Source: Caulobacter endophyticus
Lineage (GTDB): Bacteria; Pseudomonadota; Alphaproteobacteria; Caulobacterales; Caulobacteraceae
Direction of reading: 5' to 3'
Length of the DNA stretch: 64,000 nt
Assembly (NCBI RefSeq): GCF_029543245.1
Contig: NZ_JARQWV010000010.1
Span: forward strand, 1 to 64,000
Shown: one piece after another, positions 1 through 8,880 of the stretch
Layout: every line of letters begins with the position of its first letter
Numbering within the stretch: the stretch's first letter is position 1
The notes under the pieces: generated by a model
Database searches by the model: none
What the model was told of the DNA's origin: nothing
What the model saw: the letters and a program-made list of their open reading frames with translations, nothing else
Position numbers and translations under genes: made by a program

Positions 1-100
1 TTTAGTAGGTGGGGGCGCCGCCTCGCCCGCCCCCCCCTCACCGGGGGGGGGGGGGGGCGGGCCTCCGGCGCCGGGGGGGGGGGGGCCCACCACCGGCACG
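1..100. other. low-complexity G/C homopolymer stretch at window edge
   Basis: The first hundred bases consist largely of long C and G runs, one of about 15 G and another of about 13 G, and do not look like genuine coding or repeat sequence. The stretch leads straight into half of an intergenic palindromic repeat. The simplest reading is a poorly resolved hairpin repeat at an assembly edge. Nothing should be annotated in it. Confidence 0.6.
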
Positions 101-103
101 GAG

Positions 104-173
104 CCCAGTCTCGCCCCCTCCACCGCTTCGCGGTCCCCCTCCCCCGTTTCACGGGGGAGGAGAGAACTTCGAC
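104..173. repeat. right half of intergenic palindromic repeat
   Basis: This stretch has the hallmarks of the other bipartite repeats here: a C-rich block, a small palindrome (accgcttcgcggt) and a terminal hairpin (ccccgtttcacgggg). Its left half would lie in the degraded G/C-rich start of the window. Confidence 0.55.
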
Positions 174-234
174 TTCCCCTTCTCTTCCTCTCAAGCCATC
201 CTCCCCGCCAAACGGCCGTTCGGCCTGCGAGGGG

Positions 235-1380
235 ATGGAAATGCACAAGACGATCTGGGCCGCGCTCGCGGTCTCCATGGGGCTGGCCGGAGCAGCCTGC
301 GCCCAGCCGGCGCCGACGGGCCCTCAGCCGAAGAACGACTACACCCAGGACGCCGCCTGGCTGTGCCGCCCCGGCCGCCAGGACGCCTGCGCCCAGGACC
401 AGACCGCCACCATCGTCGCCGCCGACGGGTCGACCAGGGTGGAAACCTTCAAGGCCGATCCCAAGGCCCCGATCGACTGCTTCTACGTCTATCCGACCGT
501 GTCGACCGACAAGGGCGGCAACAGCGACATGACCATCGATCCGGCCGAGACCATCGTCGCCGAGCAGCAGTTCGCGCGTTTCGGCCAGGTTTGCCGCACC
601 TTCGCGCCGATGTACCGGCAGGTCACCCTGGCGGCCCTGCGCCAGGTGATGCAGGGCAAGGCTTCGCCCGGCGACGAGAACCTCGCCTACAATGACGTGC
701 TCGACGCCTGGAAGGACTATCTGGCCCGCGACAACCGCGGCCGCGGCGTCGTGCTGATCGGCCACTCGCAGGGCTCGCGCGTGCTGCTGCGCCTGCTGGC
801 CGAGGAGATCGACGGCAAGCCGATCCAGAAGCAGCTGGTCTCGGCCCTGATCATCGGCATGAACACGCCCATCGATCCGGCGACCGACGCCTATGGCGGG
901 ATCAAGATGTGCCGCCAGCCGGGCCAGACCGGCTGCATCGTCTCCTACGTGTCGTTCCGCGCCTCGAGCCCGCCGGCCGAGCCGGCCTTCTTCGGCAAGG
1001 CTGAAGGCGCCAAGCGTGCGGCCTGCGTCAACCCCGCGGCCCTGGCCGGCGGCGAGGCGCCCCTGCACAGCTATTTCAGCGACAAGACCATCGCTGGCGC
1101 GCCGCGCAAGACGCCTTGGGTGAAGGGCCAGGACGTGACCACGACCTTCGTCTCGACGCCCGGCCTGGTGACCGCCGAGTGCGCGACCAGCGGCCCTTAC
1201 GACTACCTGGCGATCAAGGTCCACGGCGACCCGGCCGACCCACGCGTCGACGACATCCCCGGCGACCTGATGGTGCTGGGCTCGCCGCTGAAGGCCTGGG
1301 GCCTGCACTTGGCCGACGTCAACCTGGCCATGGGCGACCTGGTGGCGCTGGTGGAAGCGCAGGGGAAGGGCTGGAAGTAG
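235..1380 (+). CDS. DUF3089 family exported alpha/beta-hydrolase-like protein
   Basis: The 381-residue protein begins with a Sec signal peptide (about residues 1-24, ending near AGAACA). An in-frame ATG two codons downstream at 241 is an equally good start. The motif GHSQGS near residue 180 is a nucleophile elbow typical of lipase and esterase folds. The segment DCFYVYPTVSTD and the overall pattern match DUF3089, a periplasmic alpha/beta-hydrolase family whose substrate is unknown. It stands alone, between degraded sequence and a palindromic repeat. Family assignment is from recognition; enzymatic activity is inferred. Confidence 0.8.
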   Translation: MEMHKTIWAALAVSMGLAGAACAQPAPTGPQPKNDYTQDAAWLCRPGRQDACAQDQTATIVAADGSTRVETFKADPKAPIDCFYVYPTVSTDKGGNSDMTIDPAETIVAEQQFARFGQVCRTFAPMYRQVTLAALRQVMQGKASPGDENLAYNDVLDAWKDYLARDNRGRGVVLIGHSQGSRVLLRLLAEEIDGKPIQKQLVSALIIGMNTPIDPATDAYGGIKMCRQPGQTGCIVSYVSFRASSPPAEPAFFGKAEGAKRAACVNPAALAGGEAPLHSYFSDKTIAGAPRKTPWVKGQDVTTTFVSTPGLVTAECATSGPYDYLAIKVHGDPADPRVDDIPGDLMVLGSPLKAWGLHLADVNLAMGDLVALVEAQGKGWK

Positions 1381-1388
1381 CAATCAAG

Positions 1389-1555
1389 TCCCTCTCCCCT
1401 TGCGGGAGAGGGTGGCCCCGCGGAGCGGGGTCGGGTGAGGGGTCGCACCAACAGAAACGCCGCGGCGGCTTTTCAGCTGTCGCGGCGTTCTGCGTCTGAG
1501 AGACCCCTCATCCGTCGGCTAACGCCGACACCTTCTCCCGCAGGGGGAGAAGGAT
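1389..1555. repeat. bipartite intergenic palindromic repeat (type B)
   Basis: The left arm opens with a hairpin (ctctccccttgcgggagag) followed by a small GC palindrome and gtgaggggtc. The right arm carries the complementary gacccctca block and closes with a ttctcccgcagggggagaa hairpin. The same architecture recurs at 40369 and 42240, the former in the opposite orientation. Confidence 0.85.
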
Positions 1556-1560
1556 CCGGG

Positions 1561-1740
1561 TCATTTCCCCGTCACGCCCTTGAAGATCCCCATGCCCAGC
1601 ACGAGGGCCACCAGGAAGATCACTAGGAACAGGAAGAACAGGATCTTGGCGACGCCGGCCGCGGCGCCCGCGATGCCGGTGAAACCGAGCGCGCCGGCGA
1701 TGATGGCCACCACGGCGAAGATCAGAGCCCATTTCAGCAT
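1561..1740 (-). CDS. DUF1328 family small membrane protein
   Basis: This 59-residue protein starts MLKWALIF and has two hydrophobic helices (about residues 4-24 and 28-52) separated by a Gly/Ala-rich turn. That is the standard form of the DUF1328 (YtjA-like) family. The start is chosen because AAGGAG sits 8-9 bases upstream; in-frame codons further upstream would add a basic, non-family leader. It is divergent from the cobT-like gene. Function is unknown; homologues are small envelope proteins often linked to general stress. Confidence 0.85.
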   Translation of the reverse strand: MLKWALIFAVVAIIAGALGFTGIAGAAAGVAKILFFLFLVIFLVALVLGMGIFKGVTGK

Positions 1741-1850
1741 GGGTAAGCTCCTTGCACTGGGCCCGCGTGATGCAGGCTTCACAGGATCAACGTCGCCTTG
1801 GCGCGCGTCGTTCCTTGTGTTCGAGGGCGCGCGCCGCTAACTCCAAAGCC

Positions 1851-3779
1851 ATGGCCGCCAAGCCCGAGAACCCCACCGAACCCTTCAAGCGCGCCCTGGC
1901 GCACGCCGCCCGCTCGCTCGCCGAGACGCCGGACCTTGAGATCGTGTTTTCGGGCGAGTCGCCGGGCCTCGTGGGCAACCGCGCCGTGCTGCCGCATCCG
2001 CCGCGCGACCTGTCCGGCCCCGACGCCGCCCGCCTGCGCGGCATGGCCGACCAGATCGCCCTGCGCCTGGCCCACCACGACCCGTCGACCCACGCCCGCT
2101 CTCGTCCGGCCGCGCCCGACGCCCAGGCGATCTACGAGTCGCTGGAACAGGCCCGCATCGAGGCCATCGGCGCCAACGCCCTGGGCGGGGTGCGCGCCAA
2201 CCTGACCAGCGTGCTCGAGACCCGCCTCGAAAAGCAGGGCCTGACCCGCGCCGTCGCCTTCGACCGCAACAACGCCCCCATGGCCGAGATCCTGGGCCTG
2301 ATGGTGCGCGAGCGCCTGACCGGCGACGCCCCGCCCGATGGCGCGAAGGCCCTGGTCGAGATCCTGCGCGCCGATATCGAGAGCAAGGCCGGCAAGGACC
2401 TCGACCGTCTGGCCGCCGCCGTCGACGACCAGGCCGCCTTCGCCAAGGTCACCCGCCAGATCCTGCGCGACCTCGACCTTGGCGACGACGTCAACGACGC
2501 CACCGAGAGCTCCGACGAAGACGAGGGCGACGACGACAACCCCACCGACACCGCCGACGACGATCAGGGCGACGGCGAGGGCGAGCAGACCGACGGCTCC
2601 TCGCCGCAGGAAAGCGAGTCCTCGGACCGCGAGAGCCAGGCCGGCGACGAGGAGATCGTCCAGTCCGAGCAGGAGGGCGAGCCGCAGGACAGCGACGAGA
2701 CGCCCGACATGGGCGACGGCGCCAAGCCCGCCCGTCCGGACTCGTCGGCCGACAAGGGCGGCGAGCCGGCCTACAAGGTGTTCACCACGGCCTATGACGA
2801 GGTGGTCTCGGCCGAGGAGCTGTGCGATCCGGACGAGCTGACGCGCCTGCGGGCCTATCTCGACCAGCAGCTGTCGGCCCTCTCCAGCGTCGTTTCGCGC
2901 CTGGCCAACAAGCTGCAGCGCCGCCTGCTGGCGCAGCAGAACCGCGCCTGGACCTTCGACCTCGAGGAAGGGATGCTCGACGTCGCCCGGCTGACGCGGG
3001 TGATCATCGACCCCACCGCGCCGCTGTCGTTCAAGCAGGAAGAGGACCAGGAGTTCCGCGACACGGTCGTGACCCTGCTGATCGACAACTCCGGCTCGAT
3101 GCGCGGCCGCCCGATCATGGTCGCCGCCGTCTGCGCCGACATCCTGGCCCGCACGCTGGAACGCTGCGGCGTCAAGACCGAGGTGCTGGGCTTCACCACC
3201 CGCGCCTGGAAGGGCGGGACCAGCCGCGACGAATGGATCAAGGCCGGCAAGCCGCCCTCGCCCGGCCGCCTGAACGACCTGCGCCACATCGTCTACAAGG
3301 CCGCCGACGCGCCCTGGCGTCGGGCGCGCAAGAACCTGGGCCTGATGATGCGCGAGGGTCTGCTGAAGGAGAACATCGACGGCGAAGCCCTGATGTGGGC
3401 GCACCAGCGGATCATCGGCCGGCCCGAAGCCCGCCGCATTCTGATGGTGATTTCCGACGGCGCGCCGGTGGACGACTCCACCCTCAGCGTCAATTCGGGC
3501 CACTATCTGGAGCGGCATTTGCGGCAGGTCATCGCCGAGATCGAGGGCAAGAGCCCCGTCGAGCTGATCGCCATCGGCATCGGCCACGACGTCACCCGCT
3601 ACTACCGCCGCGCGGTCACCATCGTCGACGTCGAGCAACTGGGCGGGGTGCTGGTCGAGCAGCTGGCCGCCCTGTTCGACGAGGAGCCGCGCACGGCCGT
3701 GCGCGCCCGCGGCCTGCTGCCGCCGCCGCCCACCGTCGTGCCCCAGGCTCCCAAGGCCGCCCGCAAGGTTTCGGCGTGA
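1851..3779 (+). CDS. cobT: cobaltochelatase CobT subunit (VWA domain)
   Basis: The 642-residue protein follows the CobT plan: an N-terminal helical region, a very acidic linker of about 110 residues (about 220-330, rich in Asp/Glu/Ser), and a C-terminal von Willebrand A domain. The MIDAS motif DNSGSMRG lies near residue 415 and a second DGAPVDD loop follows. CobT partners the AAA+ CobS and the large CobN in ATP-dependent cobalt insertion into hydrogenobyrinic acid diamide in aerobic B12 synthesis. Neither CobS nor CobN is in the window, so a chelatase other than cobalt, or action with a distant CobS, cannot be excluded. The start is set at MAAKPENP; upstream codons overlap the promoter of the divergent DUF1328 gene. 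Confidence 0.9.
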   Translation: MAAKPENPTEPFKRALAHAARSLAETPDLEIVFSGESPGLVGNRAVLPHPPRDLSGPDAARLRGMADQIALRLAHHDPSTHARSRPAAPDAQAIYESLEQARIEAIGANALGGVRANLTSVLETRLEKQGLTRAVAFDRNNAPMAEILGLMVRERLTGDAPPDGAKALVEILRADIESKAGKDLDRLAAAVDDQAAFAKVTRQILRDLDLGDDVNDATESSDEDEGDDDNPTDTADDDQGDGEGEQTDGSSPQESESSDRESQAGDEEIVQSEQEGEPQDSDETPDMGDGAKPARPDSSADKGGEPAYKVFTTAYDEVVSAEELCDPDELTRLRAYLDQQLSALSSVVSRLANKLQRRLLAQQNRAWTFDLEEGMLDVARLTRVIIDPTAPLSFKQEEDQEFRDTVVTLLIDNSGSMRGRPIMVAAVCADILARTLERCGVKTEVLGFTTRAWKGGTSRDEWIKAGKPPSPGRLNDLRHIVYKAADAPWRRARKNLGLMMREGLLKENIDGEALMWAHQRIIGRPEARRILMVISDGAPVDDSTLSVNSGHYLERHLRQVIAEIEGKSPVELIAIGIGHDVTRYYRRAVTIVDVEQLGGVLVEQLAALFDEEPRTAVRARGLLPPPPTVVPQAPKAARKVSA

Positions 3780-4846
3780 TCGGACTGCGCAGCCTGCTCG
3801 TCCTGGGCCTGGCCGGCGGCATGCTGGCCCAGTGCGGGCCCAAGCCCGCCCCGCCGCCGCCCGTCGTGCTGCCCGCCGCCCCGGTCAAGGTCGGGCCGGA
3901 GATCGGTCTCACCACCACCCCCGTGCCGCTGAACGCCTCGGACGCCAGCCAGACGGCCGTCGGCCGCTTCGTCTATGCCGGCGGCATCCACATCACCAGC
4001 GCCGACACCAGCCGCCTGCATGGCCTGTCGGACCTGATCCTCACCGACGGCAACGGCCTGGAGGCGATCACCGACGACGGCGACCGCTTCTCGGCCAAGC
4101 TCCAGCTCGACGCCAACGGCCGCCTCGTAGGCCTCACCGACGGCAAGCTGTCGCCCCTGCTGGGCGTCGACGGCCAGGGCCTGCGCGGCAAGACCGAGGG
4201 CGACGCCGAGGGCCTGGCCCGCCTGCCCAACGGCGAGCGCCTGGTCAGCTTCGAGCGCGATCACCGCATCTGGCGCTACGCCGTCGGCGCCGACGGCCAG
4301 TGGAGCCGCCCTGCTCCCGCCCCCAAGCCCGCCACCGTCTTCCCCGACAACGAGGGCATGGAGGCGATCACCGCCTATCCGGCCGCCGGCCCCGACGCCT
4401 ATCTGGTCGGCGGCGAGGAGGGTGAGGCCTGGCTGTGCCGGCTGTCGGCCAGCTGCCAGTCGATCGCCCCGCAGACGCCCAACGACTTCACCTGGGGCCT
4501 GTCGGGCTTCGCCGCTTTCCAGGGCAAGGCCCTGGCCACCCTGCACCGGGCCTACGACCCCGTGCGCGGCTGGCGCGCCCAAGTGCGCTTCCTGCCCGAT
4601 CCGCTGCTGCCGGCGGCCAAGCAGTATCCCCTGGCCACCCTGATGCTGGACGGCCAGGTCACTCGCGACAATTTCGAGGGCGTCGCCCTGGCCGCCGGCC
4701 CAAATGGGGCCACGCGGATCTACCTGCTGTCGGACGACAACGGCGGGTCGATGAACCAGCGCACCCTGCTGCTGGCCTTCGACTGGACCCCGCCGCCTCC
4801 CCAGCCGGCGCCGCCTCCCGCTCCGCCGAAGAAGAAGCGCCGCTAG
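3776..4846 (+). CDS. phytase-like esterase-domain lipoprotein
   Basis: A GTG start overlaps the cobT stop (GTGA), so translation is probably coupled. The 356-residue product starts with a lipoprotein signal (lipobox MLAQC, Cys about residue 20) followed by a Pro-rich tether. The remainder, with [35 protein letters not shown] and DNEGMEAI repeats, is typical of the pfam esterase-like activity of phytase family, a beta-propeller-like fold. The C-terminus is a Pro-rich tail ending in Lys/Arg. It probably resides in the outer membrane or periplasm. Substrate is unknown. Confidence 0.75.
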   Translation: MIGLRSLLVLGLAGGMLAQCGPKPAPPPPVVLPAAPVKVGPEIGLTTTPVPLNASDASQTAVGRFVYAGGIHITSADTSRLHGLSDLILTDGNGLEAITDDGDRFSAKLQLDANGRLVGLTDGKLSPLLGVDGQGLRGKTEGDAEGLARLPNGERLVSFERDHRIWRYAVGADGQWSRPAPAPKPATVFPDNEGMEAITAYPAAGPDAYLVGGEEGEAWLCRLSASCQSIAPQTPNDFTWGLSGFAAFQGKALATLHRAYDPVRGWRAQVRFLPDPLLPAAKQYPLATLMLDGQVTRDNFEGVALAAGPNGATRIYLLSDDNGGSMNQRTLLLAFDWTPPPPQPAPPPAPPKKKRR

Positions 4847-5236
4847 CCAGAGCGGCAGGGGCGCCGGCTCCGAGTCGCGCTTTTTCACCGCGATCGCCGC
4901 CAAACCCAGCCGTCGGTTGTGGTGCCTGGGCAACAGCGGCCCGTCGGCGCCTCCGCCTCAAAGCCCGGGATCGCCCGTTGGGCGGCCCTGCCGCTCACCG
5001 CCGCCATCGGGGTCAGGACCTTCCCGCCGATAGCCCGAAGTCGGGTCCAGGCTCGCACGCAGCGACACGATAAAGGGATAATTTCACCTGAAACTAACCG
5101 GTTTTGAGGCGCTTATTTGCTGCACATCCTGCCTTTTGCGCACGCACCGTTCGCCGGCGTCGTAAAAAATTGACACCGGGAGCCAAAAAGGCACTTGATA
5201 TGACAACGCTGTCAGCACTATCTAGTTCGTGACGGC
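4847..5236. other. 390-bp gene-free region
   Basis: No open frame here has credible composition. The left part (about 4890-5060) is GC-rich with short hairpins such as cgcccgttgggcg. The right part turns AT-rich before the leader of the small exported protein and includes a TTGACA at 5170-5175 that could be a -35 element, without a clear -10. I tried and failed to recognise an SRP, 6S or tmRNA fold in it. Confidence 0.4.
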
Positions 5237-5300
5237 GACGAACTGGCGAGATCCGGTCGGCCGTCAGAGGAACGCATCGGGAGGAGGTTGATCCCAACCC
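5237..5300 (+). promoter_or_regulatory. conserved leader of small exported protein, copy 1
   Basis: The block GGCGAGATCC (5245-5254), then about 13 bases, then AGGAACGCATCGGGAGGAGG recurs in front of the paralogous gene at 5921, with CCGGAAT 7 bases before the start codon in both. Conservation of a non-coding stretch between tandem copies suggests either recent duplication or a retained regulatory leader. Confidence 0.5.
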
Positions 5301-5319
5301 CCTTTCCGGAATGACTGAA

Positions 5320-5631
5320 ATGCAACGTGTGTTTGTTCTGGCCGCTTCGGCCATCGCTCTCCTGAGCGCCCCCGCCGCTTTCGCCGGTGAAGTCACCGTG
5401 AAGGTCGCCGGCCGCACCACCGCCGCCGTGCACGCCGACATCGTCAAGGCCGCCACCTCGGTGTGCCAGGAAGACAACGGCTCGACCACCTACGGCGCCG
5501 ACGTGCTGCCCTACTGCATCCGCGACGTGGCCCGCGCCGCCGTCGAAAAGGTCGGCAGCCCGACCCTGACCGCCTACGACAAGACCCAATGGCGCTCGAA
5601 CGGTCTGGTGAAGACCGCCTCGGCCCGCTAA
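5320..5631 (+). CDS. small exported protein, tandem paralogue A
   Basis: This 103-residue protein has a clear signal peptide (MQRVFVLAAS...AAFA, cleaved about residue 22). The mature part begins GEVTVKVAGRT and has two Cys residues (VCQED and PYCIRD) that may form a disulfide. The ATG at 5320 is preferred over one three codons upstream because it aligns exactly with the start of the paralogue at 5921: CCGGAAT plus 7 bases in both. The pattern V-VKVAGR...DIVKAA..VC is loosely like UrcA-type small periplasmic proteins, but I do not claim that family. Function is unknown. Confidence 0.75.
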   Translation: MQRVFVLAASAIALLSAPAAFAGEVTVKVAGRTTAAVHADIVKAATSVCQEDNGSTTYGADVLPYCIRDVARAAVEKVGSPTLTAYDKTQWRSNGLVKTASAR

Positions 5632-5662
5632 GCGCTCTCACGCCTTAGCCCATCGGGACCAG

Positions 5663-5693
5663 AGCCCGCGGAGCCCCCGCTCCGCGGGCTTTT
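5663..5693 (+). terminator. intrinsic terminator after paralogue A
   Basis: A perfect 12-bp stem (agcccgcggagc / gctccgcgggct) with a CCCC loop is followed by TTT, about 30 bases after the stop codon at 5631. Confidence 0.85.
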
Positions 5694-5814
5694 GCTTGCC
5701 TGGAGCGCCGACCATGACACCGGTAACAAACGCGTGAAATCAATGACTTCGCTCACAGGTTGCGGCAACATGACTGTTGATAACTGATCAGCGATGAGCT
5801 ATGGCTGTTCTCCG

Positions 5815-5880
5815 GCGACAGAGCGGGCGAGATCCTGGACCAGTCGCCGGAGGAACGCGTCGGGAAGCGGTCGATCTGAA
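5815..5880 (+). promoter_or_regulatory. conserved leader of small exported protein, copy 2
   Basis: GGCGAGATCC (5826-5835) and AGGAACGCGTCGGGAAGCGG (5851-5870) repeat the leader of the upstream paralogue with similar spacing. The region is open in one frame but its translation is basic and unlike any signal peptide, so it is taken as untranslated. Confidence 0.5.
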
Positions 5881-5920
5881 CCGCGCGCTTGAAAGCGCCG
5901 CCCGACCCGGAATCCCACCC

Positions 5921-6223
5921 ATGATCCGCTCCGCCGCTCTCGCTCTCTCCGCCCTGGCCCTGCTGGCCGCCGCCCCGGCCGGCGCCGCCGAAGTCCGCGT
6001 CAAGGTCGCCGGCCGCGCCGCCGCCGACGTCCGCGCCGACATCGTCAAGGCCGCCTCGACCGTCTGCTGGCAGGACGTCCGCGGCGAGTCGCTGGCCATG
6101 TACCTGTACCCGGCCTGCGTCCGCTCGTCGGTCAACGACGCCGTCGCCAAGCTCGGCGACGCCGACCTGATCGCCTACAACGCCGCCAACCCGGCCAAGC
6201 CGCTGGAAATGGCCGCCCGCTAA
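5921..6223 (+). CDS. small exported protein, tandem paralogue B
   Basis: The 100-residue product has an Ala/Leu-rich signal peptide (about residues 1-21) and a mature region AEVRVKVAGRAAADV...DIVKAASTVCWQD, plainly homologous to the protein encoded at 5320. Both Cys positions are conserved (TVCWQD and YPACVRS). The paralogues sit 290 bp apart, each with its own leader and terminator, so they are separate transcription units. Function is unknown. Confidence 0.75.
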   Translation: MIRSAALALSALALLAAAPAGAAEVRVKVAGRAAADVRADIVKAASTVCWQDVRGESLAMYLYPACVRSSVNDAVAKLGDADLIAYNAANPAKPLEMAAR

Positions 6224-6252
6224 GGCGCAGCCAGCCCCGCAAGGCTTCAAGA

Positions 6253-6286
6253 GCCGCCGTCGCCCCGCGACGGCGGCTTTTTTGTT
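6253..6286 (+). terminator. intrinsic terminator after paralogue B
   Basis: An 11-bp perfect stem (gccgccgtcgc / gcgacggcggc) with a CCC loop is followed by six T. Confidence 0.88.
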
Positions 6287-6526
6287 TCCCTCTCTCTTTG
6301 AGAGAGGGAGGGGCCCGCGCCGAAGGCGTGGGAGGGTGAGAGGTTTCACCGCTGGCCGGCAGACCTCGAAACCTCCAGCTGCGCCCCCTCCGCAGAAGCG
6401 ACGCCCTGGAGCCAAAGCAGGAGGGAAAGCTCACCCTCCCAGACGCCCTATCCGGAGAGTTTGTCACCTCTCACCCTCCCACCGCTTCGCGGCGGGCCCC
6501 TCCCTCTCTCTCAGAGAGAGGGCCAG
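6286..6526. repeat. long bipartite intergenic palindromic repeat
   Basis: The arms are ccctctctctttgagagaggg on the left and cctctctctcagagagagg on the right, with complementary gggtgagagg / cctctcaccc blocks between. The centre of about 110 bp is unrelated to the centres of the other copies. Confidence 0.8.
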
Positions 6527-6540
6527 ATAGAAAAACGCGA

Positions 6541-6572
6541 AAAAGCCCGCCAGGCGAACCTGGCGGGCTTTT
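6541..6572 (-). terminator. bidirectional terminator after rpmB
   Basis: A 10-bp stem (gcccgccagg / cctggcgggc) with a CGAA loop is flanked by AAAA on the left and TTTT on the right. On the minus strand it ends rpmB. Confidence 0.85.
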
Positions 6573-6615
6573 CGTATTCGACCGCCAATCCTTAAGGACT
6601 GGAGGGCCGAAAGGC

Positions 6616-6915
6616 TTAGGCGGCTTGCGCGGCGGCCTTGGCCTTGGCCTTCACCTGGGCCTTGATCTTCAGGGCGCGCGGCGACAGCTGCTCGTCCTTG
6701 GCGCCCAGCAGGAACACGTCCAGGCCGCCCTTGAAGTCCAGGGTGCGCAGGGCAGCGTTGCTGATGCGCAGCTTGAAGGATTGACCCAGCGAGTCCGACT
6801 GCAGCGTGGCAGGCGACAGAGCCGGCAGGAAGCGGCGCTTGGTCTTGATGTTCGAGTGGCTCACGTTGTGGCCGATCATCGGACCGACGCCCGTGAGTTC
6901 GCAACGGCGCGACAT
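6616..6915 (-). CDS. rpmB: 50S ribosomal protein L28
   Basis: The 99-residue protein starts MSRRCELTG and contains [19 protein letters not shown], the L28 signature, with [14 protein letters not shown] in the middle and a Lys/Ala-rich C-terminal helix. This is the long alphaproteobacterial form. It is a structural component of the large ribosomal subunit. It is monocistronic, with its own terminator. Confidence 0.97.
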   Translation of the reverse strand: MSRRCELTGVGPMIGHNVSHSNIKTKRRFLPALSPATLQSDSLGQSFKLRISNAALRTLDFKGGLDVFLLGAKDEQLSPRALKIKAQVKAKAKAAAQAA

Positions 6916-7128
6916 GACGAGTACCTTGGGCTAGGCGAAGCCGAAGGCCCCGCGAACATAATGTCAGGCGCGCTTCCGGACAGGTCCGCCGCGCGAGAGG
7001 GGGCGATATAGGCGATGGAGCCTGCCAGAGTCAAGGCGCATGGGGCTTAAACGCCCGCCATCACCGCGCCTTCAATCGCGGTTCATCTGCGGCCACTTAT
7101 ATACGCGGCCATGAAGGAGTTCGACCGC

Positions 7129-7581
7129 ATGCGTCTCATCGCCCTCGCCGCCCCCGCCCTCGCCGCTTCCGTGGCCGCCCTGGCCCTGGGAATGACCGCG
7201 ACCGCGACGGCGCAGGCCGCCGCTTCCAAGCCGACGATTCTCCCGGGCCATTGGGAATACAGCTACCGCATCGGCATCATCCCGATCGGCAACGAGGACA
7301 AGTGCATCAAGCCGGCCGACGCCGCCCAGTTCTCCAAGGGCATCTGCACGCGCCGCTACAAGTGCGAATACACCACCAACCAGGTCGACGACGGCAAGAT
7401 CGCCCTCAAGGGCACGTGGACCGACAAGAAGGGCCGCGCCGCCCCGGTCAACGCCAAGGGCAGCTACACCCCCGAGAGCTTCAAGCTCGACATCAAGATG
7501 AAGACCGTCGATGGCATGCCCCTGGCCGGCGTCATGAACGCCAAGCGCCTCTCAGCCACCTGCCCCGCCGACGTGAAGTAA
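7129..7581 (+). CDS. DUF3617-like exported protein
   Basis: ATG at 7129 is preferred because AAGGAG lies 10 bases upstream (7113-7118); an ATG at 7111 would place the start upstream of that site. The 150-residue product has a signal peptide (about 1-29) and a mature domain beginning PGHWEYSYRIG. It has the ligand-like spacing of Cys residues (DKCIKP, GICTRRYKCEY and SATCPAD) seen in DUF3617 proteins, which are small periplasmic beta-rich proteins. Function is unknown. Confidence 0.7.
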   Translation: MRLIALAAPALAASVAALALGMTATATAQAAASKPTILPGHWEYSYRIGIIPIGNEDKCIKPADAAQFSKGICTRRYKCEYTTNQVDDGKIALKGTWTDKKGRAAPVNAKGSYTPESFKLDIKMKTVDGMPLAGVMNAKRLSATCPADVK

Positions 7582-7895
7582 GGCCGCGTGCGAGCGCCCT
7601 TCGCCGGCGCTCGCGGAACGCCGTTGTGGTTAAGCGCCGTTAAGCTACAATAGCTTGTAGGGAACAAATCCCGAATCGGACCGTGTCAGCGATTCGGTCC
7701 TGATTCGTTTCGTGCGCGTTCCCGCGCTTCAAGCCTTGCCGTTAACTTGGCTGTGGACGCCTTTCGGTTACCCCCACCAACCCGCATGCTCGCCACAACC
7801 AAGCGGCGCGCCGCGACCATGCTCCACCTGTGCGATTGACAGCCGGCGCCGCTCGGCCGAGCTTCGCCCCTCACCTATGAAGACGGGGCCGAGCC
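7582..7895. other. 314-bp gene-free region with an inverted repeat
   Basis: No coding sequence was found. An inverted repeat CTACAA-TAGC-TTGTAG lies at 7645-7660, next to two GTTAAGC direct repeats. It may be an operator for the mbtH-like gene at 7896, but at 235 bp from the start codon the link is weak. Confidence 0.35.
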
Positions 7896-8114
7896 ATGCA
7901 GGACGCCGAGCGGGAAGATCTGACCCGGTACGTCGTGGTTATGAACCACGAGGAGCAGTACTCGATCTGGCCCGCCGACCGCGAACTACCGCTGGGCTGG
8001 CAGAGCACCGGCTTCACGGGCCTCAAGAGCGATTGCCTGAAGTATATCGAGGAAGTCTGGACCGACATGCGCCCCAAGAGCCTGCGCGACAAGATGGACC
8101 GCGAGCGGTCCTAA
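7896..8114 (+). CDS. MbtH family protein (orphan)
   Basis: The 72-residue protein carries the full MbtH signature: [10 protein letters not shown], then PLGWQ, then a conserved Leu and WTDMRP near the C-terminus. MbtH proteins bind adenylation domains of non-ribosomal peptide synthetases and are often needed for their folding or activity. No NRPS, siderophore or carrier gene is nearby, so it must act on a distant synthetase or has another role. The upstream ribosome-binding site is weak (gacgggg). It converges on the HxlR gene, stop to stop, with only 5 bp between. Confidence 0.93.
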   Translation: MQDAEREDLTRYVVVMNHEEQYSIWPADRELPLGWQSTGFTGLKSDCLKYIEEVWTDMRPKSLRDKMDRERS

Positions 8115-8119
8115 GGGCC

Positions 8120-8626
8120 CTACTCGGCCGCCACCTTCACCGCCACGGCCTCCAGGGCCTGCGCCACGGTCGGGCCAGGATCGTCGTGGATCACCCGCGA
8201 CAGGTCGCGGCCGTCGACCACCTGACCGCAGGCCTCGCAGGCCAGCTTGGGGTGAAAGTCGCAGCCGCAGGTCTTGTGCACGAAATGCACCGGGCCGTTT
8301 CCCACGCCATAGACGTGGCGATCGCCCCATTCGGCCATGGTCAGCAGCACGTTCGACAGGTCGCGCCCCTTGGCGGTCAGCACGTATTCGTGGCGCGGCG
8401 GACGCTCGGAATAGCGGCGCGTCTCCATCACACCATAGCCGACCAGGCTTTTGAGCCGCGCGGCCAGCACGTTGCGGGCCACGCCCAGCCGCTCCTGCCA
8501 CTGCTCGAAGCGCCGCACGCCCTGGAAGGCGTCGCGCAGGATCAGCAGGGTCCAGGGATCGCCGACGACCTCGAGGGTGGCGGCGATGGCGCAGCGTTGC
8601 TGGCTATAGTCGGCGGTGCGGCCCAT
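8120..8626 (-). CDS. HxlR family transcriptional regulator
   Basis: The 168-residue protein (start MGRTADYSQQ) has the MarR-like winged helix of HxlR regulators: CAIAATLEVVGDPWTLLILRDAF, RFEQWQERLGVARNVLAARL, and a wing with RPPRHEYVLTAKG. The C-terminal third has HKTCGCDFHPKLACEACGQ, a four-Cys cluster common in this subfamily that could bind metal or sense redox state. It is divergent from the thiolase gene, whose promoter region it may control. A longer start at 8662 is possible but unlikely. Confidence 0.88.
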   Translation of the reverse strand: MGRTADYSQQRCAIAATLEVVGDPWTLLILRDAFQGVRRFEQWQERLGVARNVLAARLKSLVGYGVMETRRYSERPPRHEYVLTAKGRDLSNVLLTMAEWGDRHVYGVGNGPVHFVHKTCGCDFHPKLACEACGQVVDGRDLSRVIHDDPGPTVAQALEAVAVKVAAE

Positions 8627-8880
8627 GGACGGGAAGGTGCGGCGTTCCGCGAGGGAATGCAAGGGGCGTTGCTTTTGAGTACGAACCTAGGTAAGTTTCT
8701 TATCGCAATTGACTCTCTCGGTTCATTGCTCGACTGACCGGCCGACGACGGGAGACGCCCTTCCGCCGCCGGCCGCTTCTTGCGCCCGACTATCGCGTCC
8801 ACTCACGCGCAAGGCGCTTGCGCAAGCAGGCCGATAGAGGGCCTATTCCACCGCAAAACAAACGTATCGGGAGTTCGTCC

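Noticed and set aside
9-695. Open frame across the homopolymer start and the 5' part of the DUF3089 gene
   Set aside because: Its product is low-complexity Pro/Gly/Arg sequence, and most of it lies in a shadow frame of the real gene.
1779-3638. Long antisense open frame opposite cobT
   Set aside because: High-GC genomes give long antisense frames; the translation is Gly/Ala/Val/Asp-rich without domains, while the plus strand is an unmistakable CobT.
4890-5075. Possible 6S or SRP RNA
   Set aside because: The conserved SRP GGAA loop and flanks are missing, and I could not form the long central bubble stem of 6S with confidence.
6286-6526. CRISPR-like array from repeated ctctctc blocks
   Set aside because: It is a single bipartite palindrome with one unique centre, not multiple repeats with spacers.
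7631-7645. TTAA-N6-TTAA, close to a CtrA site, upstream of the MbtH gene
   Set aside because: The spacing is 6, not 7, and it is over 240 bp from the gene.
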